Assembly (NCBI RefSeq): GCF_016735695.1
Contig: NZ_JAERQD010000009.1
Coordinates: 1 to 64,000 of the forward strand
DNA from: Microvirga zambiensis WSM3693
GTDB taxonomy: Bacteria > Pseudomonadota > Alphaproteobacteria > Rhizobiales > Beijerinckiaceae
Direction of reading: 5' to 3'
Length of the DNA stretch: 64,000 nucleotides
This document shows, one piece after another, positions 37,000-46,115 of this stretch. A program made the translations under genes and the position numbers. Below the pieces are notes generated by a model, which did no database searches, was not told where the DNA came from, and saw only the letters and a list, made by a program, of their open reading frames with translations. Each line of letters starts with the position of its first letter. Position 1 is the stretch's first letter.

Positions 37000-37812
37000 C
37001 TAGATTCCTGCCTCCGCCGGGTCGGCGATCGGCTTGACCCAGAGCGGAGCGAAGGCCTCGTCCTGCCGGAGCGTGAGCTTGCCCTCGCGCACCATTTCCA
37101 GGGTGGCGGAAAAGGCCGAGGCCATAACGGTCGAGCGCATCGAGGGCTCGACCATGTATTCCATGAGATAGGTGTCGAGGGTCACCCAGTCGCTCAAGTG
37201 CCCGACCAGGCGCTCCAGAGCCTCGCGCGCGTCGATCAGCGACCAGACGTTCCGCTTGTGCAGCGACACCCTGGCGTTGAACTGGATCTGCCGCTGGTGG
37301 GCATAGGCTTTGAGGAGGTCGTAGAGGCTCGCCTCGTAAATGGAATTGCGGTTGACGATCACGGGCTCGGGCGCCCCGCGGGCGAAGACGTCGCGGCCGA
37401 GCCAGGCGCGCTCGCCCATCTTCTTGGCGGCCTCGCGGATCGCCTCCAGGCGGCGCAGGCGCAGGGCCAGGGCCGAGGCGAGATCCTCGGCGCTCGGCTC
37501 CTCGCCCTTCGGCGGCTCGGGAAGCAGGAGGCGCGACTTGAGATAGGCGAGCCAAGCCGCCATCACGAGGTAATCCGCCGCCAGTTCGAGGCGCATGCGG
37601 CGGGCCGCCTCGATGAAGGCGATGTATTGCTCGGCGAGCGCCAGGATCGAGATGCGGTGCAGGTCGACCTTCTGGCGGCGGGCCAGTTCGAGCAGGAGGT
37701 CGAGCGGCCCCTCGAACCCGTCCACGTCGACGAGCAGAGCGGGCTCGCTTTCGGACCGCTCGGTCATCTCGACGTCTTCGAAAGGTAAGGGCTTTGCCAT
37801 CGACGTACTCAA
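37000..37812 (-). CDS. scpA: Segregation and condensation protein ScpA
   Basis: A protein of 270 residues, the kleisin of the SMC-ScpAB complex. The diagnostic DGFEGPLDLLLELARRQKVD is near the N-terminus, and a C-terminal winged helix contains FSATLEMVREGKLTLRQDEA then FAPLWV. ATG at 37812; an ATG at 37800 (MAKPLPF) is also possible. It follows nagZ by 27 bases. Confidence 0.95.
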   Translation of the reverse strand: MSTSMAKPLPFEDVEMTERSESEPALLVDVDGFEGPLDLLLELARRQKVDLHRISILALAEQYIAFIEAARRMRLELAADYLVMAAWLAYLKSRLLLPEPPKGEEPSAEDLASALALRLRRLEAIREAAKKMGERAWLGRDVFARGAPEPVIVNRNSIYEASLYDLLKAYAHQRQIQFNARVSLHKRNVWSLIDAREALERLVGHLSDWVTLDTYLMEYMVEPSMRSTVMASAFSATLEMVREGKLTLRQDEAFAPLWVKPIADPAEAGI

Positions 37813-37839
37813 CTCATCGCATTTCGAGCTTCATAAGCT

Positions 37840-38859
37840 TTAGGCGATCATCGCAAGCGCGGAATCGAGCCTGGACCTTGCATCCACAGGATCCAGAGGC
37901 TCCGGATCATGGGTGATCCGAGCTAACGCTGCGTTAGCGCGGCGAAGCGCGTCCCCTTCGAGAGCCGGAGTGGCCTCTGCGACTCCAGCCATCTCCTCCA
38001 TCCGGCCATTGCAGTGGAGACCCATGTCGCAGCCGGCGGCGAAGGCGGCCTCGGTCCGGTCGCGGAACGAGCCCGAGAGGGCATGCATGGAGAGATCGTC
38101 GGTCATCACCAGCCCGTCATAGCCGATATGGCCTCGGACGATCTCGTCCATGACGATACGCGAAGTCGTGGCGGGGTTCTCCGGATCGAGCGCGGTGTAG
38201 ACCACGTGGGCCGTCATCGCGAGGGGCATGTCGGTGAGCATGCGGAAGGGGGCGAAATCGTGCCGCTCCAGCTCCTCCCGCGAGGCCTCGACCACGGGCA
38301 GCGCCAGATGGCTGTCGGCGCCGGCCCTGCCGTGGCCCGGCATGTGCTTGACCACCGGCAGGACACCGCCGGCCAGCAATCCCTCTGCGGCGGCACGGCC
38401 CAAGATTCCCACCTCGCCGGGCGTCTTGCCGTAGGCCCGATCGCCGATCACGTCATGGGCGCCGGGCGACGGGACGTCGAGCACCGGCAGGCAATCGACC
38501 GTGATCCCGACCGCACGAAGATCGTGGGCGATCAGCCGCGCTCCGAGGCGTACGATCTCGCGCCGGACGAGCGGATCGTTGGCGTGCAGACGGCCATAGG
38601 TTGCTCCGGAGGGGTATTTCGGCCAGTGCGGCGGCCCCATGCGCTGAACCCGGCCGCCCTCCTGATCGATCAGGATCGGGGCATCGGTGCGCCCGACCGT
38701 CTCCCTCAAGGAGTCGCAGAGCGCCCTCACCTGCTCCGGGTTGTCCACATTGCGGCGGAACAGGATAAAGCCCCACGGCTTCGCTTCCCGAAAGAAAGCG
38801 ACCTCGTCCGGGGTGAGTTCGAAGCCGGAGCATCCAGCAATAAAGGCGCGGATTGTCAT
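37840..38859 (-). CDS. nagZ: Beta-N-acetylhexosaminidase NagZ
   Basis: A protein of 339 residues, glycoside hydrolase family 3. NagZ removes N-acetylglucosamine from muropeptides in cell-wall recycling. LIDQEGGRVQRM, the catalytic His loop VVKHMPGHGRAGADSHLALP and nucleophile MTDDLSMHALSG are all present. It lies in the argS-SPOR-nagZ-scpAB order common in alphaproteobacteria. Confidence 0.95.
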   Translation of the reverse strand: MTIRAFIAGCSGFELTPDEVAFFREAKPWGFILFRRNVDNPEQVRALCDSLRETVGRTDAPILIDQEGGRVQRMGPPHWPKYPSGATYGRLHANDPLVRREIVRLGARLIAHDLRAVGITVDCLPVLDVPSPGAHDVIGDRAYGKTPGEVGILGRAAAEGLLAGGVLPVVKHMPGHGRAGADSHLALPVVEASREELERHDFAPFRMLTDMPLAMTAHVVYTALDPENPATTSRIVMDEIVRGHIGYDGLVMTDDLSMHALSGSFRDRTEAAFAAGCDMGLHCNGRMEEMAGVAEATPALEGDALRRANAALARITHDPEPLDPVDARSRLDSALAMIA

Positions 38860-38929
38860 ACCCGCGCCTTACGTCCCCTGCTCGGCAGGGTCAAGGAATC
38901 TCACCCGCCACGCTTAAGCGGTTCTGTAA

Positions 38930-40354
38930 TCAGTTCTTGGCGACGAAGCACTGGCCGCCCTGGCCCTGCAGCTTGGAGCAGAGGGAGGAGGCCTCCTCCT
39001 TCGGCAGCGGTCCGACACGGACGCGGTAGATCGTGTTGCCGTTCACCTCGGCCTTGCGGATCATTGCCGGCTTGCCCTGCAGATCCGGGAACTTGCGCTG
39101 ATACGAGGCGAAGGCGGTCTGGGCAGCGGCTTCCGAATTGGCGAGGCCGAGCTGGACGGCGAAGCCACCGGTCGAGGTGGTCTCCGTCGTGGCGGGAGCG
39201 GTCGGCTGTACCGAGGCAACCTGAACCGGAGCCGGCGCGCTGGCAGGCGTTGCGGCCGCCGGAGCGGGTTTGGGGGTCGCAGCCGGCGTGGACGGCGCCG
39301 CGACCGGCGTGCTCGCCGCAGGGCGGGGCTGGGACGGCGTCGCCTGGGCAGGCGTCGCATGGGCGACTGGCGCGGCTTGCGCCTGCGGCGGCAGGGTCAT
39401 GGCTCCGGCGGCGGCAGTCGCGACCGGCTGCGCGGCCGGAGGCTCGGCGCCGGCAACGGTGCCGTCAGGGCGAATGGTGACGGTGCGGACCTTGCGCGGC
39501 TCGCCGAGGTTCAGGCTCGCGGTCTGGTGCGGCTTCACCGATACGCCGGGCACGGTGCCGCCCGTGGCGTCGGCCACGGCGTTGCCGTTCATGCGCACGG
39601 CCTGCTGGACATCGACCGGCTGCTCCTCGCGGTTGACCACCTTGGTGGCCCCGCTTTGGGCGGCACGCTCGTAGATCTGCTTGTTCTGGTTCGGGATTTC
39701 GACCCCGCCCGGGTTCTGCGGCTGAACCTTGGTCGGCTCGTTGTTGGCCTTGATCAGCGGCGGCTCGCCACCCGTGATCGCAGCCGAACCGGAGGCGAGG
39801 TAGGCCCCGCCGCCGCCCAGCACCACGGCGCCGATGACGGCCGCGATGGCGATTGCGCCCTTGCGGGAGCGAGGCCTCTCGACCGGCGCATAATCCTGAT
39901 CCTGCTCGTAATCCTGGTCCGGGTACTGCGCGGCCTGATCGGCGTAGTAGTCCTGGGCATAGGCCTCGTTGCCGTAGGCGTCCTGGTGCTGCGGCGCGGG
40001 CGCCTGCGCATAGGCCGGCTCATGGTGACGGACATTGGCCTGGGGATAGGCGTCATGGGCATAGGACTGTGCCGGGTGCACCGCCTGCGGAGCGCGGGCC
40101 GGAGCTGGCGTCATAGTGTCGCGGACGGCGAAAAGGTCGTCGATGGAAGCGCCCTGCTGGCGCTGACGGGGCGAGCCGTCATTGGCCAGAATCGACTGAA
40201 ATGGGTCGTCCTGCCCCACGATCCGGGCCAATTCTGCCAGCGGATCGCTCCGTCCGACGGAAGTCTGCTGGGTCTGCGGATTGCCCGCCTGGGCGAGTTG
40301 CCGTTCGATCTCGTTAAAGTCGACGGCAAAACGGGGCTTTACTGATTCGCTCAT
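38930..40354 (-). CDS. SPOR domain-containing membrane protein
   Basis: A protein of 474 residues. A long disordered cytoplasmic part rich in Gln/Tyr/Asp (about 1-165) leads to one membrane segment (AIAIAAVIGAVVLGGGGAYL). A Pro/Ala-rich periplasmic linker follows, then a C-terminal SPOR domain (GGFAVQLGLANSEAAAQTAF ... YRVRVGPL). SPOR domains bind denuded peptidoglycan at the division site. Conserved neighbour of argS and nagZ. Confidence 0.9.
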   Translation of the reverse strand: MSESVKPRFAVDFNEIERQLAQAGNPQTQQTSVGRSDPLAELARIVGQDDPFQSILANDGSPRQRQQGASIDDLFAVRDTMTPAPARAPQAVHPAQSYAHDAYPQANVRHHEPAYAQAPAPQHQDAYGNEAYAQDYYADQAAQYPDQDYEQDQDYAPVERPRSRKGAIAIAAVIGAVVLGGGGAYLASGSAAITGGEPPLIKANNEPTKVQPQNPGGVEIPNQNKQIYERAAQSGATKVVNREEQPVDVQQAVRMNGNAVADATGGTVPGVSVKPHQTASLNLGEPRKVRTVTIRPDGTVAGAEPPAAQPVATAAAGAMTLPPQAQAAPVAHATPAQATPSQPRPAASTPVAAPSTPAATPKPAPAAATPASAPAPVQVASVQPTAPATTETTSTGGFAVQLGLANSEAAAQTAFASYQRKFPDLQGKPAMIRKAEVNGNTIYRVRVGPLPKEEASSLCSKLQGQGGQCFVAKN

Positions 40355-40461
40355 GCGCCGGATCTCCAGTTACGCGACAGGAGCACCCGTTGCTCCGCCG
40401 GCACGACGTGACAGGACCCGACGAAGAATCTCCCTAAGCGCTTGAATCGCCTCAGAGAACA

Positions 40462-42222
40462 CTATCGCATTTCGTCGGGGGCCATAACGCCCAGGATTGC
40501 GAGACCAGATGCAAGCACGCCCTTCAGGGCATGCACCAGAGCGAGTCTCGCTTTCGTTGAATCTTTATCAGTTAGATTAACAAAGCGTAATTGCGGCAAG
40601 TCTTTGCCCTTATTCCATAAGCTATGGAAGGCGCTGGCCAGATCGTAAAGGTAAAACGCGACCCGATGCGGCTCGTGAGCCTCCGCCGCGGCCTCGATGG
40701 TGCGAGGAAACTGGGCAATGCGGTGGACGAGGTCCATTTCCGCTTCGTCACTGAGAATCGACAGGTCGGCCTTCGCCAGCTCCGCCGCCGAGAAATCGGC
40801 GCCCGGGAACGCCTCCGCCGCCTGCCGGAACACCGAGGCGCAGCGGGCATGGGCATACTGGACGTAGAAGACCGGGTTGTCCTTGGACTGCTCCACCACC
40901 TTGGCGAGGTCGAAATCCAGGGTCGCATCGTTCTTGCGGAAGATCATCATGAAGCGGGCTGCATCCCGGCCCACCTCGTCGACCACTTCGCGCAGGGTGA
41001 CGAAATCGCCCGAACGCTTGGACATCTTCACCGGCTCGCCGCCACGCAACAGCTTCACGAGCTGGCACAGCTTCACGTCGAGATCGGCCTTGCCGTCCGA
41101 GACAGCCTTCACGGCCGCCTGCATGCGCTTCACGTAGCCGCCATGGTCTGCGCCCCACACGTCGATCATGGAAGCGAAGCCACGCTCGAACTTCGAGCGG
41201 TGATAGGCGATGTCGGAGGCGAAATAGGTGTAGGAGCCGTCCGATTTCAGCAGCGGACGGTCCACCTCGTCGCCGAAGGAGGTCGCGCGGAACAGAAGCT
41301 GCTCCCGGTCCTCCCAATCCTCGTCCTTCTGGCCCTTGGGCGGCGGCAGGCGGCCCATATAGACGAGATCGCGACCGCGAAGCTCCGTGATGAGCTCCTT
41401 CACCTGATCCGCCGGACCGAGCTGCAGGGAGCGCTCGGAGAAGAACACGTCGTGGTGGATGTTGAGCGCCGCGAGGTCGTCGCGGATCATGTCCATCATG
41501 GCGGCGATGGAAGCCTCGCGGACGAGCGGCAGCCACTCGGCCTCCGGCTTGTCGAGCAGGCTCGGGCCGTATTCCTTGGCAAGCCGCTCGCCGACCGGCT
41601 TCAGGTAATCGCCCGGATAGAGGCCTTCCGGGATCGTTCCGATATCGTGGCCGAGAGCCTCCCTGTAGCGGAGATAGGCCGAGCGGGCGAGCACGTCGAC
41701 CTGCGCGCCGGCGTCGTTGATGTAGTACTCGCGGGTGACCTTGTAGCCGGCGAAATCGAGCAGGCCGGCGAGCGCATCGCCGAAGACCGCGCCGCGGCAG
41801 TGGCCGACATGCATCGGACCGGTCGGGTTGGCCGAGACGTATTCCACGTTGACGGGAGCGCCCGCCCCCTGCCCGCTCCGGCCGAAGCCGTTCGTATCGA
41901 CGACGGCCGCGCGCAAAACCTCGTGCAGCACCGATGGCGCAAGCCGGATATTGATGAAGCCGGGCCCGGCGATCTCGACCTTGGTGACGCGCGGATCGTC
42001 CTGCAGATCGGCGACCAGAAGCTCGGCCAGGGCGCGCGGATTCATGCGCGCCTCCTTGGCCAGCACCATGGCGGCGTTGGTGGCGAGATCGCCATGGGAG
42101 GGATCGCGCGGCGGCTCGACCACGACGCGGCTGACATCCAGCCCCGATGGGATCTTGGCCCCTTCGGCCAACCGGCCGAGCGCATCCGCAACCCGTTTCT
42201 CAAACAGCCCGAAAATGTTCAT
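40462..42222 (-). CDS. argS: Arginyl-tRNA synthetase
   Basis: A protein of 586 residues, class I synthetase. The HIGH motif appears as [11 protein letters not shown], preceded by the typical [13 protein letters not shown]. The KMSKS-type region reads [16 protein letters not shown], followed by the DALR anticodon-binding domain ending [13 protein letters not shown] at 42222. A family C palindrome lies between it and dgt. Confidence 0.97.
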   Translation of the reverse strand: MNIFGLFEKRVADALGRLAEGAKIPSGLDVSRVVVEPPRDPSHGDLATNAAMVLAKEARMNPRALAELLVADLQDDPRVTKVEIAGPGFINIRLAPSVLHEVLRAAVVDTNGFGRSGQGAGAPVNVEYVSANPTGPMHVGHCRGAVFGDALAGLLDFAGYKVTREYYINDAGAQVDVLARSAYLRYREALGHDIGTIPEGLYPGDYLKPVGERLAKEYGPSLLDKPEAEWLPLVREASIAAMMDMIRDDLAALNIHHDVFFSERSLQLGPADQVKELITELRGRDLVYMGRLPPPKGQKDEDWEDREQLLFRATSFGDEVDRPLLKSDGSYTYFASDIAYHRSKFERGFASMIDVWGADHGGYVKRMQAAVKAVSDGKADLDVKLCQLVKLLRGGEPVKMSKRSGDFVTLREVVDEVGRDAARFMMIFRKNDATLDFDLAKVVEQSKDNPVFYVQYAHARCASVFRQAAEAFPGADFSAAELAKADLSILSDEAEMDLVHRIAQFPRTIEAAAEAHEPHRVAFYLYDLASAFHSLWNKGKDLPQLRFVNLTDKDSTKARLALVHALKGVLASGLAILGVMAPDEMR

Positions 42223-42280
42223 GGTACTTCATCTCAATGGGCGATAAGGCCCCGATCTCAGCCAACCAACGCTCACTTAA

Positions 42281-42389
42281 GCCCTCATCCTGAGGAGGCC
42301 GTCAGGCCGTCTCGAAGGATCAGGGCGCCTCCAGTGCATTCTGGATCCTCCTTCGAGACGCCGCTGCGCGGCTCCTCAGGATGAGGGCT
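42281..42389. repeat. Palindromic repeat, family C, copy 1
   Basis: CCCTCATCCTGAGGAGG at the left and CTCCTCAGGATGAGGG at the right form long arms; GTCTCGAAGGA and TCCTTCGAGAC pair inside. A second copy is at 55440-55548. It lies between dgt and argS, where it may act as a transcript stabiliser or partial terminator. Confidence 0.85.
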
Positions 42390-42421
42390 GCGTCGTTTGG
42401 CTCGCGAAGGCTCAGCCGCGC

Positions 42422-43639
42422 CTAACGCAAGTCCGGCGTCGCGTCAAACAGGCGTCGGTGCTCGAGGATCGCATAGCGGTCCGTCATGCCGGCGATGTAG
42501 TCGGCCACCCGCCGGGCAAGCCGCGGCTCGTCGTCCTTCGGTAGATCGGTCTGCCATTCCTCCGGCATCGTCTCCGGCTCGGCCTTGAAGCGTCGGAACA
42601 GGTCGCGCAGCACGTCGTCGGCCTGGGCCCGCACCCGCATGACGTCGGGGTGGCGATACATGCGGGCATAGAGGAAGCGCTTGATCGAAGCATCGGCCTC
42701 ATTCATGCCTCTCGAGAAGCAGATCACCGATTCGCCCGCCTGCCGGATGTCCTCGGCCTTCTGCGGCGCCAGCGCCGCGATCCGGCGCTCGCCCTCCGCC
42801 ACGACGTCCTCGACGAAGCGCGTGATGACGCGTCGGGTCAGCTCGTGGATGCGGCGCGACAGGTCGAGATTCGGATAGCGCGCCTCGATCTCCTCAAGCA
42901 GCGCGGCCAGGAACGGCACCTCGCGCAGATCCTCGATCCGGAACAACCCCGCCCTCAAGCCATCGTCGATGTCGTGGGCGTCATAGGCGATGTCGTCGGC
43001 GATCGCCGCGGCCTGGGCCTCTCCCCCGGCATGGGTGGCGAGTCCCAGGTCCTGGAGGGCGTTGTATTCGAGAATCGCCAGGGGAACGCCGCGGGCGGCA
43101 TAGCGCAGGGTCGGATTGCCCTCGGCATCGAGCAGCGGCCCGTTATGCTTGACCAGCCCCTCCAGGGTCTCCCAGGTCAGGTTCAGCCCGTCATATTCCG
43201 CGTAGCGGCGCTCGAGGCGGGTCACGACGCGCAGGGCCTGGGCGTTATGGTCGAAGCCGCCGAAACCCGCCATGCACTCGTCGAGGGTGTCCTCGCCGGT
43301 ATGGCCGAAGGGCGTATGGCCGAGGTCGTGGGAGAGCGCCAAAGCCTCGGCGAGATCCTCGTCGAGCCCGAGGGAGCGGGCCAGCGCCCGGGCGATCTGA
43401 CTCACCTCGATGGTGTGGGTCAGCCGGGTCCGGAAATGGTCGCCCTCGTGATAGACGAAGACCTGAGTCTTGTGCTTGAGCCGGCGGAAGGCCGAGGAAT
43501 GGATGATCCGGTCCCGGTCGCGCTGGAACTCGCTGCGGGTCGGGGAAACGGCCTCGGGAAAAAGGCGCCCGCGGCTTCCCCATGGGTCGCAGGCGTAGGA
43601 AGCTCGCCATCTCTCGCCAAAGGGCCGCACGATCATCAC
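42422..43639 (-). CDS. dgt: Deoxyguanosinetriphosphate triphosphohydrolase-like protein
   Basis: A protein of 405 residues of the HD superfamily. [20 protein letters not shown], the first HD ligand in [17 protein letters not shown] and the HD pair [17 protein letters not shown] are characteristic of dGTPase-like proteins. [16 protein letters not shown] completes the metal site. It cleaves dNTPs to nucleoside and triphosphate; exact specificity is not predictable. It is divergent from erpA with about 85 bases between them, a common alphaproteobacterial arrangement. Confidence 0.94.
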   Translation of the reverse strand: MMIVRPFGERWRASYACDPWGSRGRLFPEAVSPTRSEFQRDRDRIIHSSAFRRLKHKTQVFVYHEGDHFRTRLTHTIEVSQIARALARSLGLDEDLAEALALSHDLGHTPFGHTGEDTLDECMAGFGGFDHNAQALRVVTRLERRYAEYDGLNLTWETLEGLVKHNGPLLDAEGNPTLRYAARGVPLAILEYNALQDLGLATHAGGEAQAAAIADDIAYDAHDIDDGLRAGLFRIEDLREVPFLAALLEEIEARYPNLDLSRRIHELTRRVITRFVEDVVAEGERRIAALAPQKAEDIRQAGESVICFSRGMNEADASIKRFLYARMYRHPDVMRVRAQADDVLRDLFRRFKAEPETMPEEWQTDLPKDDEPRLARRVADYIAGMTDRYAILEHRRLFDATPDLR

Positions 43640-43724
43640 CGGGTTGAAGCCTTGTCAGAGGGCACTTACCTTGCTCTTGAGATCATATGCAAGAATTGCG
43701 TCCTTGAATGGACTGGAAGTGTTC

Positions 43725-44051
43725 ATGACCGGTATCACCCTGACCGACCGCGCCGCCCGCCGCATCAACGAGATCATGGCCGCCGAGCCTGACGGCTCGC
43801 ACTTGCGAATCAGCGTGAACGGAGGCGGCTGCTCCGGGTTCCAATACGCCTTCGACGTGGACCGGACCCGGCAGGACGACGACCTCGTGATCGAGAGGGA
43901 CGGGGCCACGGTGGTCGTGGACGAGGTCTCGATCCAGTATATGGACGGCTCCGTCATCGATTTCGTGGACGATCTGATCGGCCAATCGTTCAAGATCGAG
44001 AACCCTCACGCCACCGCCTCCTGCGGTTGCGGCACCTCGTTCTCGCTATAA
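43725..44051 (+). CDS. erpA: Iron-sulfur cluster insertion protein ErpA/IscA family
   Basis: A protein of 108 residues. A-type carrier fold with the three conserved Cys: NGGGCSGFQY and the C-terminal SCGCGTSF. It carries Fe-S clusters to target proteins. ATG at 43725 has GGAAG 5 bases upstream. The erpA/dgt divergent pair supports ErpA rather than IscA, but the family name is safer than the exact member. Confidence 0.9.
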   Translation: MTGITLTDRAARRINEIMAAEPDGSHLRISVNGGGCSGFQYAFDVDRTRQDDDLVIERDGATVVVDEVSIQYMDGSVIDFVDDLIGQSFKIENPHATASCGCGTSFSL

Positions 44052-44082
44052 AGCCTTTTCCAGCCCGGCTCGGGGATTCACC

Positions 44083-45942
44083 ATGAGATATCGCTCCCGC
44101 GCAGGCATCTGCGCGCTCGCTCTGATCGCCGGTACGGCGGCGCTGCAGTTCGAACCCGCCGTGGTTCGCGACCTTGACTTCGGCCACGACGGCGAACGGC
44201 TGACGATCGGAGCCGTCAAGGTCTCGCTCTGGAGCGCGGCCTTCGCGCAATCCGCCGACAGCGTCAGCCTGGACGATGTGCGCCTCACCATCGGGCCGAC
44301 CACCTATGAAGCGAAGCGCATCGAGTTGACCGGCACGTCCTCGTCGCGCGCCGATATCGAGGCGCTGTTGTCCTCGTCCTCGACGGAGCCGATGGAAAGC
44401 CGGCTGAAGCGCATCACCGCGAAGCAGATCACGATCCCCGAAGCCCGGGTGACGCAGGTTTTGGGCAAGGAAAGCCAGACGACCACGTACAAGAACACCG
44501 TCTTGAAGGACGTCGCCAACGGCCGGATCGCCTCGGCGCTGTTCGAGACGAGCGCCACGCAGGCGAGCGGCGCCAAAGGTAACGTGCTGATCAGCACCGG
44601 GCGCGCGTCCATGGACGATTTCGACCTGCCGGCGCTGGCGAGGCTCTACGAGACGAAGGCGGAGGGCGCCTCGCCCCCGTTCACCAGGATCTACGGCGCC
44701 TTCGCGATCGACAACGTCGAGTTCGCGGACAATGAAACCGATACGGTCTTCAAGGTCGCCCGCATCGGCGGCAGGGATTTCCTGGCACGTCCGACGAAGG
44801 ATTCCTGGACCGGTACGGCCGGCATCCTGACCGAGATGGCCGACCGCAAAGATCTCTCGGCCGAAGAACAGGGCCGCCTCCTCCCGGCCATCGCGGACCT
44901 TTTGGAAGCCTTCCAGATCGGCTCCATGGAAGCCTCCGGCATCGAGGCGACATCGAAGAGCAGCGATTCTCCCGGTCAGGTTCGCATCGCCCACATCGCT
45001 TATACGGGCGGTGCGGAAGGCAAGCCCGCGGATGTGCGCTGGGAGGGCTTCGAGTTTTCCGACAAGGACAACCGCGCGAAGCTCGATTCGTTAAGCTTCA
45101 CCGGGTTCTCGTTCCGCCAGACGATCGAGGGTCTGCGCAACCTGCCGGGCAAGTCCCTCGACGACCTCGATCCCACCACTGCCCGCAGCCTCGTCCCGAC
45201 GCTCGGCACGGTGAAGCTCTCCGGTTTCTCCCTCGACGGGACGAGCGACGATGACGGCAAGAAAGTGAAGGTCCAGGCCGCCTTCAAAGGCCTCGAGCTC
45301 ACGGCGGAAAAGCCGGTGAATGCGGTTCCGACCAATATCAGGATCGGGCTTCAGAACTTCACGATGGCGCTGCCGTCGAGCAGCACGGACGACGGCATCA
45401 AGGAACTGGTTGCCCTCGGTTACAAGAACATCGACGTCTCGCTTCTCGCCGCCGCTACGTGGAACGAGGCCGCGAACGAGATCGCCCTGAGCGAGGTCTC
45501 GTTCCAGGGCCAGGACATGGGCAACTTCGCCGTGACCGGAATCATCGGGAATGTCGGCCGCGACCTTTTCGATGCCGACACCGCCATCGCGGCCGTGGCG
45601 CTTGCAGGAGCGCGGGCGAAGGCGCTCGATATCACGGTCGAGAACAAGGGATTGTTCGAGCGCTATCTCGACAAGACCGCGAAGGAGCAGAAGACCAAGC
45701 CGGAATCGCTGCGCCGCACCTATGCCGCCGGCGCGGCCTTCGTGGTGCCGGCCATGATCGGCAGCTCCGAGCCCGCCCGCAATCTGAGCCAGGCCATCGC
45801 CCGCTTCATCGCCAAGCCCGGCAAGCTCACCATCAACGCCACGCCCAAGGACCCGTCAGGTTTCGGCATCGTGGAAGCGGTACTGATGCCGGATCCGAAG
45901 GCGATCTTCGATCAGCTGAATGTGAGCGCGAAGGCGGAGTAG
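44083..45942 (+). CDS. Large exported protein of unknown function
   Basis: A protein of 619 residues. A signal peptide (RAGICALALIAGTAALQFEP region) precedes a long, mostly beta-rich region with repeated patterns of TIGAVKVSLWS, KQITIPEARV and GTVKLSGFSLDG type, suggesting stacked beta units as in AsmA-like or lipid-transfer proteins; I cannot assign a family. Late helical part SEPARNLSQAIARFIAKPGK. No membrane anchor other than the signal. ATG at 44083, 31 bases after erpA, so possibly co-transcribed. Followed by palindromes. Confidence 0.7.
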   Translation: MRYRSRAGICALALIAGTAALQFEPAVVRDLDFGHDGERLTIGAVKVSLWSAAFAQSADSVSLDDVRLTIGPTTYEAKRIELTGTSSSRADIEALLSSSSTEPMESRLKRITAKQITIPEARVTQVLGKESQTTTYKNTVLKDVANGRIASALFETSATQASGAKGNVLISTGRASMDDFDLPALARLYETKAEGASPPFTRIYGAFAIDNVEFADNETDTVFKVARIGGRDFLARPTKDSWTGTAGILTEMADRKDLSAEEQGRLLPAIADLLEAFQIGSMEASGIEATSKSSDSPGQVRIAHIAYTGGAEGKPADVRWEGFEFSDKDNRAKLDSLSFTGFSFRQTIEGLRNLPGKSLDDLDPTTARSLVPTLGTVKLSGFSLDGTSDDDGKKVKVQAAFKGLELTAEKPVNAVPTNIRIGLQNFTMALPSSSTDDGIKELVALGYKNIDVSLLAAATWNEAANEIALSEVSFQGQDMGNFAVTGIIGNVGRDLFDADTAIAAVALAGARAKALDITVENKGLFERYLDKTAKEQKTKPESLRRTYAAGAAFVVPAMIGSSEPARNLSQAIARFIAKPGKLTINATPKDPSGFGIVEAVLMPDPKAIFDQLNVSAKAE

Positions 45943-45983
45943 TAACCGCTTCGCGCAAGCACGCTTCACTCTGTTTAGATGTC

Positions 45984-46066
45984 ATGGCCGGGCTTGTCCC
46001 GGCCATCTCGATACGGAAAAGCGCCGCGCCTCATTCAATCGGGATCACCGGCACGAGGCCGGTGAT
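45984..46066. repeat. Two palindromes between the exported-protein and maeB genes
   Basis: ATGGCCGGG pairs with CCCGGCCAT (45984-46006), and ATCACCGGC pairs with GCCGGTGAT (46044-46066). The second, with flanks CGCCGCGCCTCA and GACGTGG, recurs at 53761-53812 (family F). They lie between converging genes and may terminate both. Confidence 0.8.
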
Positions 46067-46115
46067 GACGTGGTGGTGGGACCTCCATCTAGGAGCGCCG
46101 CAGAGCGTCAAGACA

